From Trichoplusia ni (Eukaryota; Arthropoda; Insecta; Lepidoptera; Noctuidae), in NCBI RefSeq assembly GCF_003590095.1, contig NC_039478.1:21390001-21454000 (forward strand): 64,000 bases of DNA. Direction: 5' to 3'. Below are positions 1-10,995 of the stretch, one piece after another. The position numbers were made by a program, and so were the translations under genes. How positions within the stretch are numbered: the first letter of the stretch is position 1; each line of letters begins with the position of its first letter. The notes beneath the pieces were generated by a model, which saw only the letters and a program-made list of their open reading frames with translations, searched no databases and had not been told where the DNA came from.

Positions 1-2228
1 AAGGGATCGGAAATAAGATAAGGGTGTTGCTAGGCAAAAAGGGAATTTAATTAAGCTATTTTTATTAATATGAGTAAGAACGCTACTTTTGGGCCAAGGT
101 ACAAAGGCTTCTCGTATTAAAGAATACTTATTATATTAATAAAATAGTATCACTATTTTACAAAGGACTAAAACTTCGAAAAATTTCAAGTAAAGTAAGA
201 ATTGTCTTATCAATATTGATTGTGTTACAATATGACACTGACACCCAAGCCCCTGACATCAGCACTTAGTATTCAAAATGTTCTGAATAATGAATTGATT
301 GCTACAGTCGATAGGCACCAAGACAAGTCATGTAAATACGCTTTATTTGTTTATGGAGACCGAAGTCGGTCGTGTATTGACTTCGTGTTATGTATGAATA
401 ATAAGAAGCGGATTCTTCCTTGCACTTCTTATATAATACAGGACTTATTTTGTTAAACATTCTGTACAGTTTACGTTGTCGTCGATACAATAAATATCAA
501 CAGATTAAAGTTAGATAACGTTAAAATGTGATGGATTGAAGAGATTATTGTATTTTTATGTTAATGATTTTTATTTAGTATTATTTACTCCATTTCGTAA
601 TAATAACTAAAGCGCTTAAGAACACTAATTTCACGGCTTTAGGAGACAATTAGAACTTTTGCCAGCGTTATCACGAGCTTAGTATAAGTTGGTGGCAAGT
701 TGGCAGCGATCCAAGACACGCGATTACTACACATGACGGAGAGGTTAGATACAACAAACACAAATAGTGTCACCTTTCGCCATCATCGTCGTTTTAAAAC
801 TGCTTTTATGATGACCAAACTTTTACTGTTGAAACTAGAATGGGTTCAGTTAACAGACTAGCAGTAATAAAAGGCTGGGATACGTATTGTCTGAGGGGTA
901 TCTATATAATTATCAGCACAAAAGTTTGAAATTTGTACTCAAGACCCACTTTCCATATGGCTTGTAATTAAATACTAGCCCAGGTAACGGGGCTGAGATT
1001 TAATTTACGAGTGGATTTAGCACCAACACATTACAAAATGTATCAGAGACTCTATACTCGAAAAGTCTGTGGTAAAACATTACTGTATATTAGAAAAGTC
1101 GGGTTAGAATCACTTCTAAATGACCGGTCAGTATTAGTAAGAAACATGTCAGGATGGCTTGGATATACCACGTTACTCATTAGTTGTCATGGTCAATTAA
1201 ATTCCATCTGATTTTAATGATGAGTGGAACTGTTAACATGCACATAAACCATACAGATGAAGCTACGTAACGGCGTTACGGTCTTAGAAATCAAACTGAT
1301 ATTCACGTATTTACGTTTGCCACGTGTTGCATTGTTCAGAGTCAATAACATAACACACGTCACGCATTTTCTCCGAAGAGATGTACAGGAGTAGTGACAT
1401 ATTGTATTTAAGATAACAGTAACAAAATAAAACAGTTTGTTGATATGGTACTTGTAAGGCAAGGAAACAATATGCGTTATTGTTACAATGTGCTTAAAAA
1501 TACTTAACAACAGAATAAGATGTTTACATCGATAAAACTGAGGAAATTTCGCTTTTAACTAATAATGTGAATTGACGTATTTAGTGACGTGAGTGTTTTG
1601 GCACATGATATCCCCATATCCCATAGTTTAACGTCTCCATTTACGTTACAGTCTAAACTAGGACGTACGTATGTTTTCTTGTTCATAGCTATGCATTTTA
1701 GACAGCCGTCATTTAAAAAATGAAATAATTACATCAAAAAGAGGTTTGATAGAACTACGAACAGTAACTGTATTAGAACTGCTTTGAGAACGCTAAAGAA
1801 AAGTTGTTAAAACGACTAATTGGATATTGAAAAAGGAATAAGAAAAAATCTTTAAAGGTCAAGTATAAGCCTAGTACCTACTTCAACAACCAAGAAAATG
1901 TTTGAAGTAGGTCGGGAAAATGCCGTCTCTCCTTTGATACTTAGAACAGACCAATTATCGTTATATGAAGCGTACTTGACATAGATTTACATGAGTAACA
2001 AAATTGAGCTCTAGTATCCACAAGAGGTTGTCTCAAGACTCTTATTACTCGATCACAAAAATTGGTAAAATCGAGATTGACTTTGCAATAATAAAACATT
2101 TCGTCAATGTATAACAACCAGTTAAAAGATTGTTATCTACATTATTAGTTGATTTGAATTACAGACAAGTATGTAGTTGGACTATGAAGAAGGTTTTAAA
2201 GGTATAAGGAGTTACGGGAGTTACTCAC
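1..2228 (-). other. eIF5A last intron seen (no coding content found)
   Basis: On the minus strand this follows the donor of the 2229-2430 exon. I looked for the short final eIF5A exon (about 20-25 codons after the GKELL segment) and found none, so it probably lies left of the window. Short open frames here have no recognisable family content. The DNA is AT-rich and otherwise featureless to my eye. Confidence 0.5.
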
Positions 2229-2430
2229 CAACAGCTCTTTGCCGCTATCGAAGTCGGAGCGCAACTGAGTGCCGAGGTCACCGTCTGGGATCTTGAGGTC
2301 CTCGCGGAGGTCACCGTTGTCAGCCATGAGAGTCAGGTAGCCATCGTCAGAGATGTCGGTCAGCTGGTAGTCCTCACGCTTCACGTGGGGCACGTCCATG
2401 TTGTGAGTGGATGGACAGATATCTTCGTAT
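2229..2430 (-). CDS. eIF5A: eIF5A, internal coding exon (C-terminal OB-fold domain, partial)
   Basis: This 202-bp exon continues the eIF5A reading frame from the exon at 4053-4261. That exon leaves two bases of a Lys codon and this one supplies the third, giving GKK-YEDICPSTHNMDVP. It then reads VKREDYQLTDISDDGYLTLM and ends at GKELL, which is the OB-fold half of eIF5A. The acceptor is CAG (RC of 2431-2433) and the donor is GTGAGT (RC of 2223-2228), with a phase-0 exit. Together the two exons encode 137 of the roughly 160 residues usual for the family, and the last short exon is missing from the window. The protein is the hypusine-containing translation factor that binds the ribosomal E site and relieves stalled elongation. 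No frameshift or stop is seen. Confidence 0.95.
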
Positions 2431-3258
2431 CTGGATGAAGGAAAGTTGTTTCATGAGTTATGATTGCTTTGTTGTCAGTAACACCGAATTGTGACGTTCT
2501 TAGGACAGGCCCTTGAGATCGCAAAATGGTACAAAAAGAATTGTTTTGGTTCATGAAAATAAGTAGTCAATTAAGATAAAAAAGGGTGAAAGTCATCCAT
2601 TCTTGTCGCAATTTAAGTTGAGTTTGAAGGTGTGGTTCATAATCTTGGATGCAATGATTCAACAAAGTGATTAAACTGCGATGTTTGCATATCATAATTA
2701 CTGATTAATTAGAGCTAAGCTCTATTAAATCTGTTTAACACATAGTCCATAGCATAACAATAATATAGTTGTATTAAAAAGTAAAAAAATAATAAAGTCT
2801 TTTCATTCCAACAATCGCGAAATGTCATCTATTTATAGTTATTATCATACGGTAAGGTCAACTACAGCTGTTAGTAACAATCCCTCTGAAGTCTGATAGG
2901 TTACAAAGAAATCAATAACGAGCGACAAATTAGTCTAGACAAAAGAAAGGCGATAAGTGTAGTTGTTTAAGGTTTTATAAATATGAGACTTGAATACAGT
3001 TTTTGTACTTTTAATAAAGATACATATTAACACTTAAATATATTTAAACGAACCCATATAGCGATGTTTACGATCGAGTGACGAATTGTGCTTTACAAAA
3101 ACCTGCTATTAATTATATCTTAGTAATATTCCCGTATTTTCTTTTACCTGGGATAGATACACCTACTTTCCTTTTATCACATCATCGTCGGGGTAATTCT
3201 ATTAATAAAATTAGTTATCATTTTATCATTATATTGGGTAAGTCATAAGTAATTCATA

Positions 3259-3296
3259 CACGTGGTTTTTAACATGTGGTCACGCACCACGTGGTG
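3259..3296. promoter_or_regulatory. E-box cluster (CACGTG/CATGTG/CACGTG)
   Basis: Three E-box type hexamers fall within 38 bp of the eIF5A intron: CACGTG at 3259-3264, CATGTG at 3273-3278 and CACGTG at 3288-3293. The last sits inside a perfect 12-bp palindrome (CACCACGTGGTG, 3285-3296). CACGTG is the known binding core of Myc/Max and other bHLH factors, and translation-factor genes are known Myc targets. Regulatory function here is inferred only. Confidence 0.25.
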
Positions 3297-3685
3297 TTTA
3301 CACCATTGTAGAGTGATTAGCGAGCTTATGGAAAGCGGAAATCGTGACATTTTACAATATAAATATCTATTGCCATTACAGTACACGCTTCATGAATTGA
3401 GTGTACGATGATAAGTACTTTTTAACCTGTTTTGTTCTTACATTCTAAATTCCATGTGTCTACAGCTGGTTTTAACGTCAATTGTTTTATAGTTTTTTTT
3501 TTCAAGTAACAAGTTGAATAGTGTATATTCAATGAACAACTGTTTACATAATGGGCGTATGATCCACCAGAAAATAAAAAGATAAGAACTTCATGCCTTC
3601 GAAAATAACGAAAATTGATCCAAATTTTTTGACTAGTTAAGTTTAAACTGTGCCCCTGGACGGTGATCTCATAGCGCAGATAGTG

Positions 3686-3800
3686 AAATGAGACGCATTG
3701 TCGGGCCTGGTATATGCTGTCCGAGTACCCTCAGCACGAATACGGTATGGGACCGAGTTCGCGACTCTATGGGCTCGGCTTGGACCTTGCGGACTATTAC
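3686..3800 (+). repeat. Dispersed repeat, copy 1 (partner at about 5206)
   Basis: This block resembles 5206-5310 over about 100 bp. Both share ATGAGACGC near the start, a central CAGCAC and GGTAT, and then the identical stretch AGTTCGCGACTCTATGG. The two copies are in the same orientation within neighbouring introns of eIF5A. It is probably a piece of an interspersed element. I cannot assign the family. Confidence 0.55.
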
Positions 3801-4052
3801 GACCGGAACATGCTGCGGACTCATGACGTAAACGATGTTACGTGATAATGGTTGCTAGCTAATGAAAGTTTCACAAGCGCGAAACTCGCTGTTCAACCCA
3901 TATTGATTGTGATTCAGGCGAGATATTAAATGGCAAGGACGTCTTATCATTTTCAAGAAGTTAGAATTATAGATAGGTAAATTTGTAGCTGATAAACGTA
4001 ACATATAACAAAGATGGTCAACGTAATCGTAAAAGAAATAAATAATACTCAC

Positions 4053-4261
4053 TTCTTGCCGTTAAAAATATCGATTCCAACCAAGTGAACTTTAGCGTGG
4101 CCGTGCTTGCCGGTTTTGGATGTGGACATCTCTACGATTTTGCAGGGGCGCCCCTTGAGCATGACGAAACCGTTCTTGCGCAGTGCAGAGCATTGCATAG
4201 GGAAGGTGGCGGAGGCACCCGAGTCCCCGGTCTCGAAGTGTGTATCCTCGATGTCTGCCAT
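4053..4261 (-). CDS. eIF5A: eIF5A, first coding exon with the hypusine loop
   Basis: This exon encodes the N-terminal half of eukaryotic translation initiation factor 5A, from MADIEDTHFETGDSGA to IDIFNGK. It includes the invariant loop STSKTGKHGHAK, in which Lys52 of this protein is the residue converted to hypusine by deoxyhypusine synthase and hydroxylase. The start at 4259-4261 is the only in-frame Met before the conserved N-terminus and has a clean upstream context (ACACAATGG). The exon is 209 bp and ends at the donor GTGAGT with two bases of a Lys codon carried over. The mature transcript probably includes 5' UTR up to about 4300, where a pyrimidine-rich CAG (RC of 4301-4303) would be the acceptor of the 5' UTR intron. 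Identity is certain, and expression is likely ubiquitous as for the family. Confidence 0.97.
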
Positions 4262-4300
4262 TGTGTTGTGTGCCGAGTTTTAGATACGGTCAGGAGTGAT
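4262..4300 (-). other. eIF5A 5' UTR part of the first coding exon
   Basis: This is a 39-nt segment between the start codon and a good acceptor, RC of 4301-4303 preceded by TTTCTCATCAT. It is inferred to be spliced to the upstream exon near 6.95 kb. Confidence 0.5.
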
Positions 4301-4887
4301 CTGATGATGAGAAATATAGTATTACAATAAATAGGTATGAGACTTTCTATAATGGCTGAAAACTGTCATTAAAATATATGAATTACATGAATATACACTA
4401 AAAAGAGTCAACAAAACCACCACTGCATTCCCTAAAGACAAACAACTTTCAGAACTATAACAAAAGGTATTTACAAAAGAATATAGACTAAAAAAACAAA
4501 AACCTGTACACAATAACAGCAAACTGTGCATAAATTGCAATATCAAGGCACAATTGCAGTCCTCACATCCAAATTACAACTCACACTGAACTTGACAACT
4601 CACAATGGCTATGAACCATTGACAAGTAATATAATAATCATGCTAACCAATAGAACCTTGGCAATTCAAATTATTAAATATAAGATTATTAAAGATTGCA
4701 TTATATAAATGGTTAAGTGATTGTAATTTTTATAGTTTAAAAGAATTTATGGATTACAAATGTTAATGTATAAATAGTTTAGTTTCCTAAAAAATTTGCG
4801 TGCTATGTTCATCTTAGCTAAACATGCTTGTACCTACTATATACCTATTTAACACCTTTGTATACCATGTTTAATGCAAATAAACGA

Positions 4888-4912
4888 TTTATTATTATTA
4901 TTATTATTATTA
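4888..4912. repeat. (TTA)n microsatellite
   Basis: Perfect ATT/TTA trinucleotide run of about 25 bp following TAAACGATTTA. This is the kind of tail often found at the end of lepidopteran LINE/SINE copies. Confidence 0.9.
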
Positions 4913-5205
4913 ACTCTCGAGCATGATTCACGTCCAAGTGGCGAAAAAATCAGCACATGAGGTTGTTGACCTGAATGTCAATGAACTCTCTACATGTGAA
5001 AAGTGAAAACCACATTTTTGGCTTAATCACATGACATATCGTCAAAAATTTCTCCAATACTTGCCTGCACAAGTCTTTACCCGTGATATAGTTAACAAAA
5101 TTATCAAAATGGATTACAAGTATAGATTACAGATGACAATTGTCAAAGTCAAGTACTGAATAATGTAATTATGGCTTTATACGAAGATCTCAAAACACAA
5201 GGGTA

Positions 5206-5310
5206 AAATGAGACGCTTTATAAAGTCTGGTATTTGATGTCTGAGTAACCGCAGCACAAACATGGTATAGTAACCAAGTTCGCGACTCTATGGCCTCAGG
5301 TTGTAGCTGG
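5206..5310 (+). repeat. Dispersed repeat, copy 2 (partner at about 3686)
   Basis: Diverged copy of the 3686-3800 block in the same orientation, sharing AGTTCGCGACTCTATGG and the spacing of several shorter matches. Boundaries are approximate. Confidence 0.55.
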
Positions 5311-6942
5311 ATAGAAACAAAACAGCTTTAGTTTAAGGAAACTTGATACTAATGACACAATTTATGAAATGTATTCAATGTAGAAAATAATTTGGTTATT
5401 GTTGCTTTTTAAAATAGATTCTAGAGTTAGTATGAATGTGATATTACTCTGGATATAAACCTTTTTTGTCATCAGAATTCAGTCTATAAGAACTTATTTT
5501 ACCAAGAGGAAATGTTTTGTAACTCAACATGTATATTAAAAGGACCATCAATTCCAATAGCTTTAGAATAATTAAATGTTCTTGATGGATCAAAAAATAT
5601 CAATCATATATAGAGAAATTGATTTTATTGATAATGACCTAGTTTACAGGCAGAATGAAAGTCACAGCTCAATAATTGAATGAGTAAAGCCAATAATTGG
5701 ATGAAGAATATAAGTAGATCCTTTACAAATGCATTCATGTGAAATGAAATAAAGAATACTACATTACATACATTTTGTTCTCTAATTGTGTTAACCAAAC
5801 TTAATAATGTCACAATATGAATATTAAAGTATCAGAAACAGAATCCAACCTCAAATGGTTATCGGTGAGTAATATTAGTGCCTCATTTCTTAGTCAGCAA
5901 AATTGGAAGTCACTGCATGGATTTGTTGCTGATCCTTATGGGTAGAATACAGTATAGGAAGTCAAAGTTGATTAGGTGGTGCCATAAGCTTCACTCAAGT
6001 ATTGTGGACACCACAAAAAGAAACATAACATGAACAGACCTAATAGAAAATTTAGGTATGTAAAACACTGAATTATAAGGAAAATCACACATTATCAACC
6101 TAACCTACCTGTCACTGTTATCAATCTGGTAAAATTCACCAATAGCACTGAGAGCTGTAAAAATAAATGACTCCCGCAAATTCTAAGCAGATAAATGTGT
6201 CCTCTGTGCAAAATCTGTCAAGTCATACAGACATAGCTACAAATACAACCTATTATACACAACTTCTATAACCTATAGGGTGGAGAGTCTAGACTGATAT
6301 GGGATTTTATAGGTATGTTTTTGAAAATTTTGACACGACCTAACCCCACCTACCGCGGAGCGATGAAAAACCTTTGTGGGAGGATGAAATTAACATCCAC
6401 CTTATGGTGACGACTTTTTAGGATATCATAAAAATAGTATGATAAATCAAAAGATATTGAATGAAAGCAGGCCTGACACACGACGGTGGTGACGACACGA
6501 TGTGAATGGTGTGGTGCCCGAACATGTGGTTCACAAGAGACATCTTGACCATGTCGCATACAGGTCCAACACACGAAAATATTAAAACCACAAACTGTTT
6601 TTATCACCTACACGTTAAATCGTACACGTAGGAATCGAAACGGACTGTGAACTTGATCTTTGTTTCGAATCAGAAGATAACGAAAAAAAAAATAGCGATT
6701 TGACAAACGTGCCGGCGCCGCGGCACATTACATTTCAATAAATTACACAAAATTCACACCGCGAAAACGCCGTATATGCACAAAATTATATTCACCGTGT
6801 AAAATACTTACGAAAACAATAATTACAACTATTAATAAAGGATTCACGATAAAACTAAGATATTTATCGACACTCACATGTGACCGACGGGTTCTTCAAC
6901 CGAAAGGTCAATTTGCGCCTGCGTAGCACCTATAACACTCAC

Positions 6943-7000
6943 TTCCTGTCGCGGGGTTCACAAAATGGCCGAAACGCCGCTTCATATTGGCGGTAAATAT
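6943..7000 (-). promoter_or_regulatory. Candidate eIF5A non-coding first exon and core promoter
   Basis: On the minus strand this compact GC-richer patch contains GCGGCGTTTCGGCCATTTTG and then CCCCGCGACAGGAA followed by a perfect donor GTGAGT (RC of 6937-6942). It lies upstream of the eIF5A start and has the look of a TATA-less housekeeping promoter with a short first exon. The 5' limit is not visible. The assignment to eIF5A rests on orientation, the donor and proximity. Confidence 0.45.
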
Positions 7001-8144
7001 GAACTGTAGGAGACATGTGCAAAATAAAACATTTTAAACTTTTCTATTGGGATAGTAAAATTTTAAAAATATTTATAAACTCATCTAAGTAGTTTTTGCA
7101 AGTATATTTGCTACAGTTATTTTATATTTAACAAAAAAGATTTTTGCACTTAAAACTGTTTTACCTACAGCACCAAAAAGTTTGAGCGTTTTCAGAACTG
7201 GAATTCTAGATGGCGCTGATTAGAAATTTTAAGCACAGATTAAATATAATGTATTGACCGGTGAATGTATATCGGTAGATTTATGCATTCGTTTTTTTCA
7301 TGATGACAGGTTTTAAATATACAATAAAATTCATTATAAATAATATATGCAAGATAGGTTTTAATTATCAATTCAACTTTAAGTTTGAAACCTAAGTTTG
7401 AAACCTATGAAAATAATAAGCACAGACGTCTTAAAAACCACAGACTAAAACTTTAAGGTCTTTGATGGTCTTTGATTACTTACTTAAACTCACACTAGAT
7501 AGAGCTAGTGTCAAGAAATTTATTTCTGTAAGATTTACTAATAGAGCGTCTAGAGATAAAACAACTACAATTAGGTAAAAGAAAATTTGCTCTATAACAC
7601 CTCTTGCAACTAAACAAAGTATAAAAGTAGCAGTTAAAAAAAAATAACAAGAATATCTCAAATGAAAACATAAGACATGTCATTGTGCGTTTAAACATTA
7701 TATATTTTTTTTATATATATTTAAATATAGGACTTTACCATTTCTTTTTATTATACAGAAATAACTTTTAAACTGATCTATCTGTTTGATGTTGATTATG
7801 GATTGATTCATTGACCCCTGACGGCTAAACTTCACTCCCCACAATTTTTAAATGGCTCCGCCGATTTTTATCAAGCTTTCTAATATTCCTATAGCGGTGG
7901 CAACACTTGCACATCATTCACCTAAAAAACACAAAAAATTAAATTGTTACCGCTCAATCCGATCGAGAGCTATGATCCCACAAACAGACAGACACATCAA
8001 ACGAGTTAAAATAGAGAGGTTAAAAAAGAATAGAATTATTGAATAGCTAAAATTGCAGTAGATATTTATTGCAATTAAAGTAATCACACTTCTCACTTTT
8101 TTCTTTTGTTTTTAAATGACTCCCGCATTACTGAAATTAATCAA

Positions 8145-8345
8145 TGCATGTGAGTTGTAGGTTTTACAAACATACAACTCACATGTTTGTAAAACCTACA
8201 ACTCACATGCACAAAGACACCCAGACTCAGAACAAGCATTCGTGGATCACACAAAATGCTTGTCCTAAGCGGGGATCGAACCCGCGACACGACGCGCACT
8301 GTGGATTTGGCGTGGTGACTTCAGCAACTCGGCTATCCGTGCAGT
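8145..8345 (-). repeat. tRNA-derived SINE-like element ending in a 29-bp hairpin
   Basis: Read on the minus strand it begins CTGCACGGATAGCCGAGT, has a B-box-like GGGTTCGATCCCC, then a conserved body (TGTGTGATCCACGAATGCTT). The same body occurs at about 34140, 38888 and 50495 and in part at 17735, so this is a SINE-type family with a tRNA-like head. Its 3' end (8145-8211 on the plus strand) is a perfect inverted repeat with 29-bp arms and a 9-bp loop, which the sister copies lack. Confidence 0.65.
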
Positions 8346-8734
8346 CGATTATTACACGTGCTGTTAGTTATTGTTTATTGAATAACTATTACGGAATAGT
8401 AAATATTAAAAACAAATAAATGAGACGACTATTTCGACGATAAAATTACTTACGTCACTTGTTAGCGAAGCCATAATTTTTTAATGTTTTTGTGCAGAAA
8501 AACTGATACCCTTAGCCAGTAGTCAGTGAGTTCTGCTTGAGGTTCAAGATTTTAACATAAATTAGTTGTAAGAACTCAATTCTAAAAATCCGTCTCACTT
8601 GCACTTTTGAGTAATAAATAAAAAAAATGTATTAAGGTGTTATCTCGTGTACTATTTTTATGAAATAAGGTGGCTTATCGAATATTGCTGCACTTTTTGA
8701 AAAATGCTTGTGTCCAACATTTGAATGGATCCGT

Positions 8735-8795
8735 TAATGTGATGAATGAGCTATTCACCTTACAAAAAAAGGCTATAAAATTGGTGAGATTAGTA
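8735..8795 (+). mobile_element. Possible LINE reverse-transcriptase scrap
   Basis: The plus strand reads MNELFTLQKKAIKLV, resembling the LQKKAIR motif near the C-terminus of insect LINE reverse transcriptases. It is short, and the surrounding frame is not maintained. Confidence 0.3.
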
Positions 8796-9394
8796 TAAAC
8801 AAAAATATTAACTTTATTTAAATTAACATTAAGTAGGTAGATTATGTAGGTAAGGTGAAAGGAACGTGGGTAGGCCCCTGCCCAGGGAGATATAAAGGCA
8901 ATCAACCGTATGTACGGTTCGTAAAAAATTAAAAAAAAAATAGAAATAAAGATAATTGAAAACAAGTGAGGAGCACCTATTCTTTATTATTCATGCTTTT
9001 ACAACTTCAATCAAATAGAAAAACAACTGGGAAAAACGAAATATTTAATGGGACCAAATAATAGCTAAGTATTTTACGTTAAAGATAAAAACATCAACAG
9101 TATCGTTCATCCAGTCTTAGGTTACAAACATAAAAAAATACAAAATGCAGACGAATTGAGAACCTAGTATTTTTTGAAGTCGGTTGAAAATAATTAGGTC
9201 TCCAATGCACAAACTTATTACCATGACAAGCTTGTATCCTTGCGTAATCAATTACAACGACTTATTAGTAATAGCGCACCCAATAATACAAAAACTCTAG
9301 GCTAAACCCAAGAGCAGCGCTGCAAGACATCACGACACAGTGAGCTCATACTGCGTAGGTCGGACCACAAATAATTAGTTAAAAATATGAAGAT

Positions 9395-9545
9395 AGAACG
9401 AGCAACGTCTTCTGTCAAGACGAACACCATCTCAGTCTGCCCGTGACCATGATACCTACAAAGGTGTCGAAACGTCGGGAACTAAAATCTAAAATTAAAC
9501 CGCGATAAAATCCGTAAAAGTAGTTTCATTTCAATAGCGCACCCA
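9395..9545 (+). repeat. LINE-derived 3' repeat fragment (GTCGAAACGTCGGGA motif)
   Basis: Contains GGTGTCGAAACGTCGGGA followed by a short AT-rich tract and AAACCGCGATAAAATCCG. I recognise this as a very common insect interspersed repeat end, thought to be LINE 3' sequence. Identification is from memory and boundaries are approximate. Confidence 0.5.
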
Positions 9546-10226
9546 ATTATATATATTTTTTTAAATTTCCTTTCCTTAATCGACCAATATAAAACAAAAT
9601 CATGAAACTACAATAACTAAAAACTAAATAAGAAAAGCCATAGAGTTAATAGAGCAAATCCGCCAGACCACAAAATAATAGCAAGACAAAATAACAAACG
9701 ACATCGCAAGGGTTTAAAAGCTTTCTTCAATAAATCACGGGCGTTGAGCGAGGGGTTGAGAAAAAACCCCTACATTAGGGGTTGAATAACAAAAGATAGA
9801 TATAATTACGCAACTATTGTACTTATTATGTTCTATTAAGCGTTTTGCTAAGTCATTTGGGCTTTTCAAGTGATAGTGGGATGGGAAGTGATTTTTGTAG
9901 GAGTCTGGTAGACTGATTGATGGTTATAAAGATAAACAATAGAAGAATTGATATCTTAATGTAAAATTAGTTTTCGAAAGAGTTGTTGGGACTTTTGTTT
10001 TAAGTAAATTTTTTCTCATATGTATATCTGTCTACTTGCCTAGGAAAAGCCTATTTGATTGGGAAAATTAAATACAAGAGCAGCCAAGAAATAAAAATAA
10101 ATGTAGGGTCTCCATGCAGTAAGAGGACAAAATCGAAAAAAAAGATCGCTTTTAGCGAAAAGACCGCCCATGTGACTATTCATTTTTATAAAATCCTGTA
10201 ATTATGTGGTGTGCAATAAAGAATAT

Positions 10227-10243
10227 TCTATCTATCTATCTAT
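10227..10243. repeat. (TCTA)n microsatellite
   Basis: Four tandem TCTA units following the LINE-like tail sequence GCAATAAAGAATATT. Confidence 0.85.
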
Positions 10244-10339
10244 GTAGATACCGATTGATTTAAGAACGAATCTGAATAGAAATCTATACCTACCGATTGA
10301 ATTTCACTAGCTTCTGATTGTTCGGAGTGTAAGGAGTAA

Positions 10340-10660
10340 AAGGGAAACATATTACTGAGGCACCGCTGCCTTGCCGTCCATAATCAGAAATCGAGATATC
10401 ATAAATTTGACAGATAATTGTATACTGAAGTCGGTGAAAAAAAAAATTTGATCGAGGTTATAACCAACCATGTAACGGTCATACATTTGTTAGGTTACGA
10501 AAGCCACTCTTAATTTTTTTGTTACCCAACCTAATTTTTTTAAGTTACAAAAGCCACCCTCGGTTGCTTTTGTTACCCAACCGTATTGTTTTTTCTACTA
10601 AATTGCATAGAAGTCTCAGCGTCGCGAGGCTGATACTTGACCAGTTTTATCACGAGTATA
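10340..10660 (+). repeat. Dispersed lepidopteran repeat family R, copy 1
   Basis: It begins with the GAAACATATTACTGAGGC-type head and ACCGCTGCC, and ends with TGATACTTGACCAGTTTT. Head and tail match copies at about 17.53, 20.31, 30.01, 51.83 and 60.96 kb. The family head is built around CCGCTGTC-CGTCTGT and ATCTCATGAACCGTGATAG, and the end around ACTTGGCCGGTTTT. The interior of this copy holds a 60-bp tandem duplication (10494-10613). Confidence 0.55.
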
Positions 10661-10734
10661 TTTCCTTCATTCCGACTTTTTCGTAGCTAAGTTACAACTG
10701 CACAAGTAGATCGAGTTCCAGTTAAGCTAAGCTT

Positions 10735-10995
10735 GGTGCGGTCGGTTAGTTGGTAGTGTGTCCATCTTATCATTAAGCGTACCTCCGTGTTTTGGAAAGC
10801 ACGTCAACTTTTGACCTTGGCCCTTCTGGATGCATCTTTGACAGTCTTTACGGGGTAGTTAGTTAGAGAGTCTGGAAACCAGCCTTGCTAAGCATACTGT
10901 TGCCCAGGTATTGGGTTGAGGAGGTTAGATAGGTAGCCGCTCCTATAAAACATTGGCACTTAGCTGCATCCGGGTAGACTGGTAGTTGTAAAAAA
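10735..10995 (+). repeat. Dispersed lepidopteran repeat (TTGCCCAGGTA-type), copy 1
   Basis: Shares GTTGCCCAGGTA, GGGTTGAGGAGG and AGATAGG...CGCTCCT with the copy at about 49725-49866, same orientation. I recognise it as a common lepidopteran interspersed repeat. It carries no coding capacity. Confidence 0.6.

Larger units (their letters stand above)
2431..4052 (-). other. eIF5A intron between the two coding exons
   Basis: The intron is bounded by a consensus donor GTGAGT (RC of 4047-4052) and acceptor CAG (RC of 2431-2433). It contains an E-box cluster at 3259-3296 and one copy of a dispersed repeat at about 3686-3800. No other coding content is recognisable. Confidence 0.8.
4301..6942 (-). 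other. Presumed eIF5A 5' UTR intron
   Basis: No coding exon is recognisable in this stretch. It contains a (TTA)n microsatellite at 4888-4912, the second copy of a dispersed repeat at about 5206-5310, and AT-rich sequence. A small GC-rich patch at 6711-6726 lies close to the presumed promoter. A long 5' UTR intron is common in eIF5A genes, but splicing here is inferred from splice-site consensus only. Confidence 0.45.

Noticed and set aside
8675..8965. 96-codon minus-strand hydrophobic frame
   Set aside because: AT-rich DNA gives Phe/Ile-rich translation. No signal, domain or splice context, and the plus strand looks like a LINE scrap instead.
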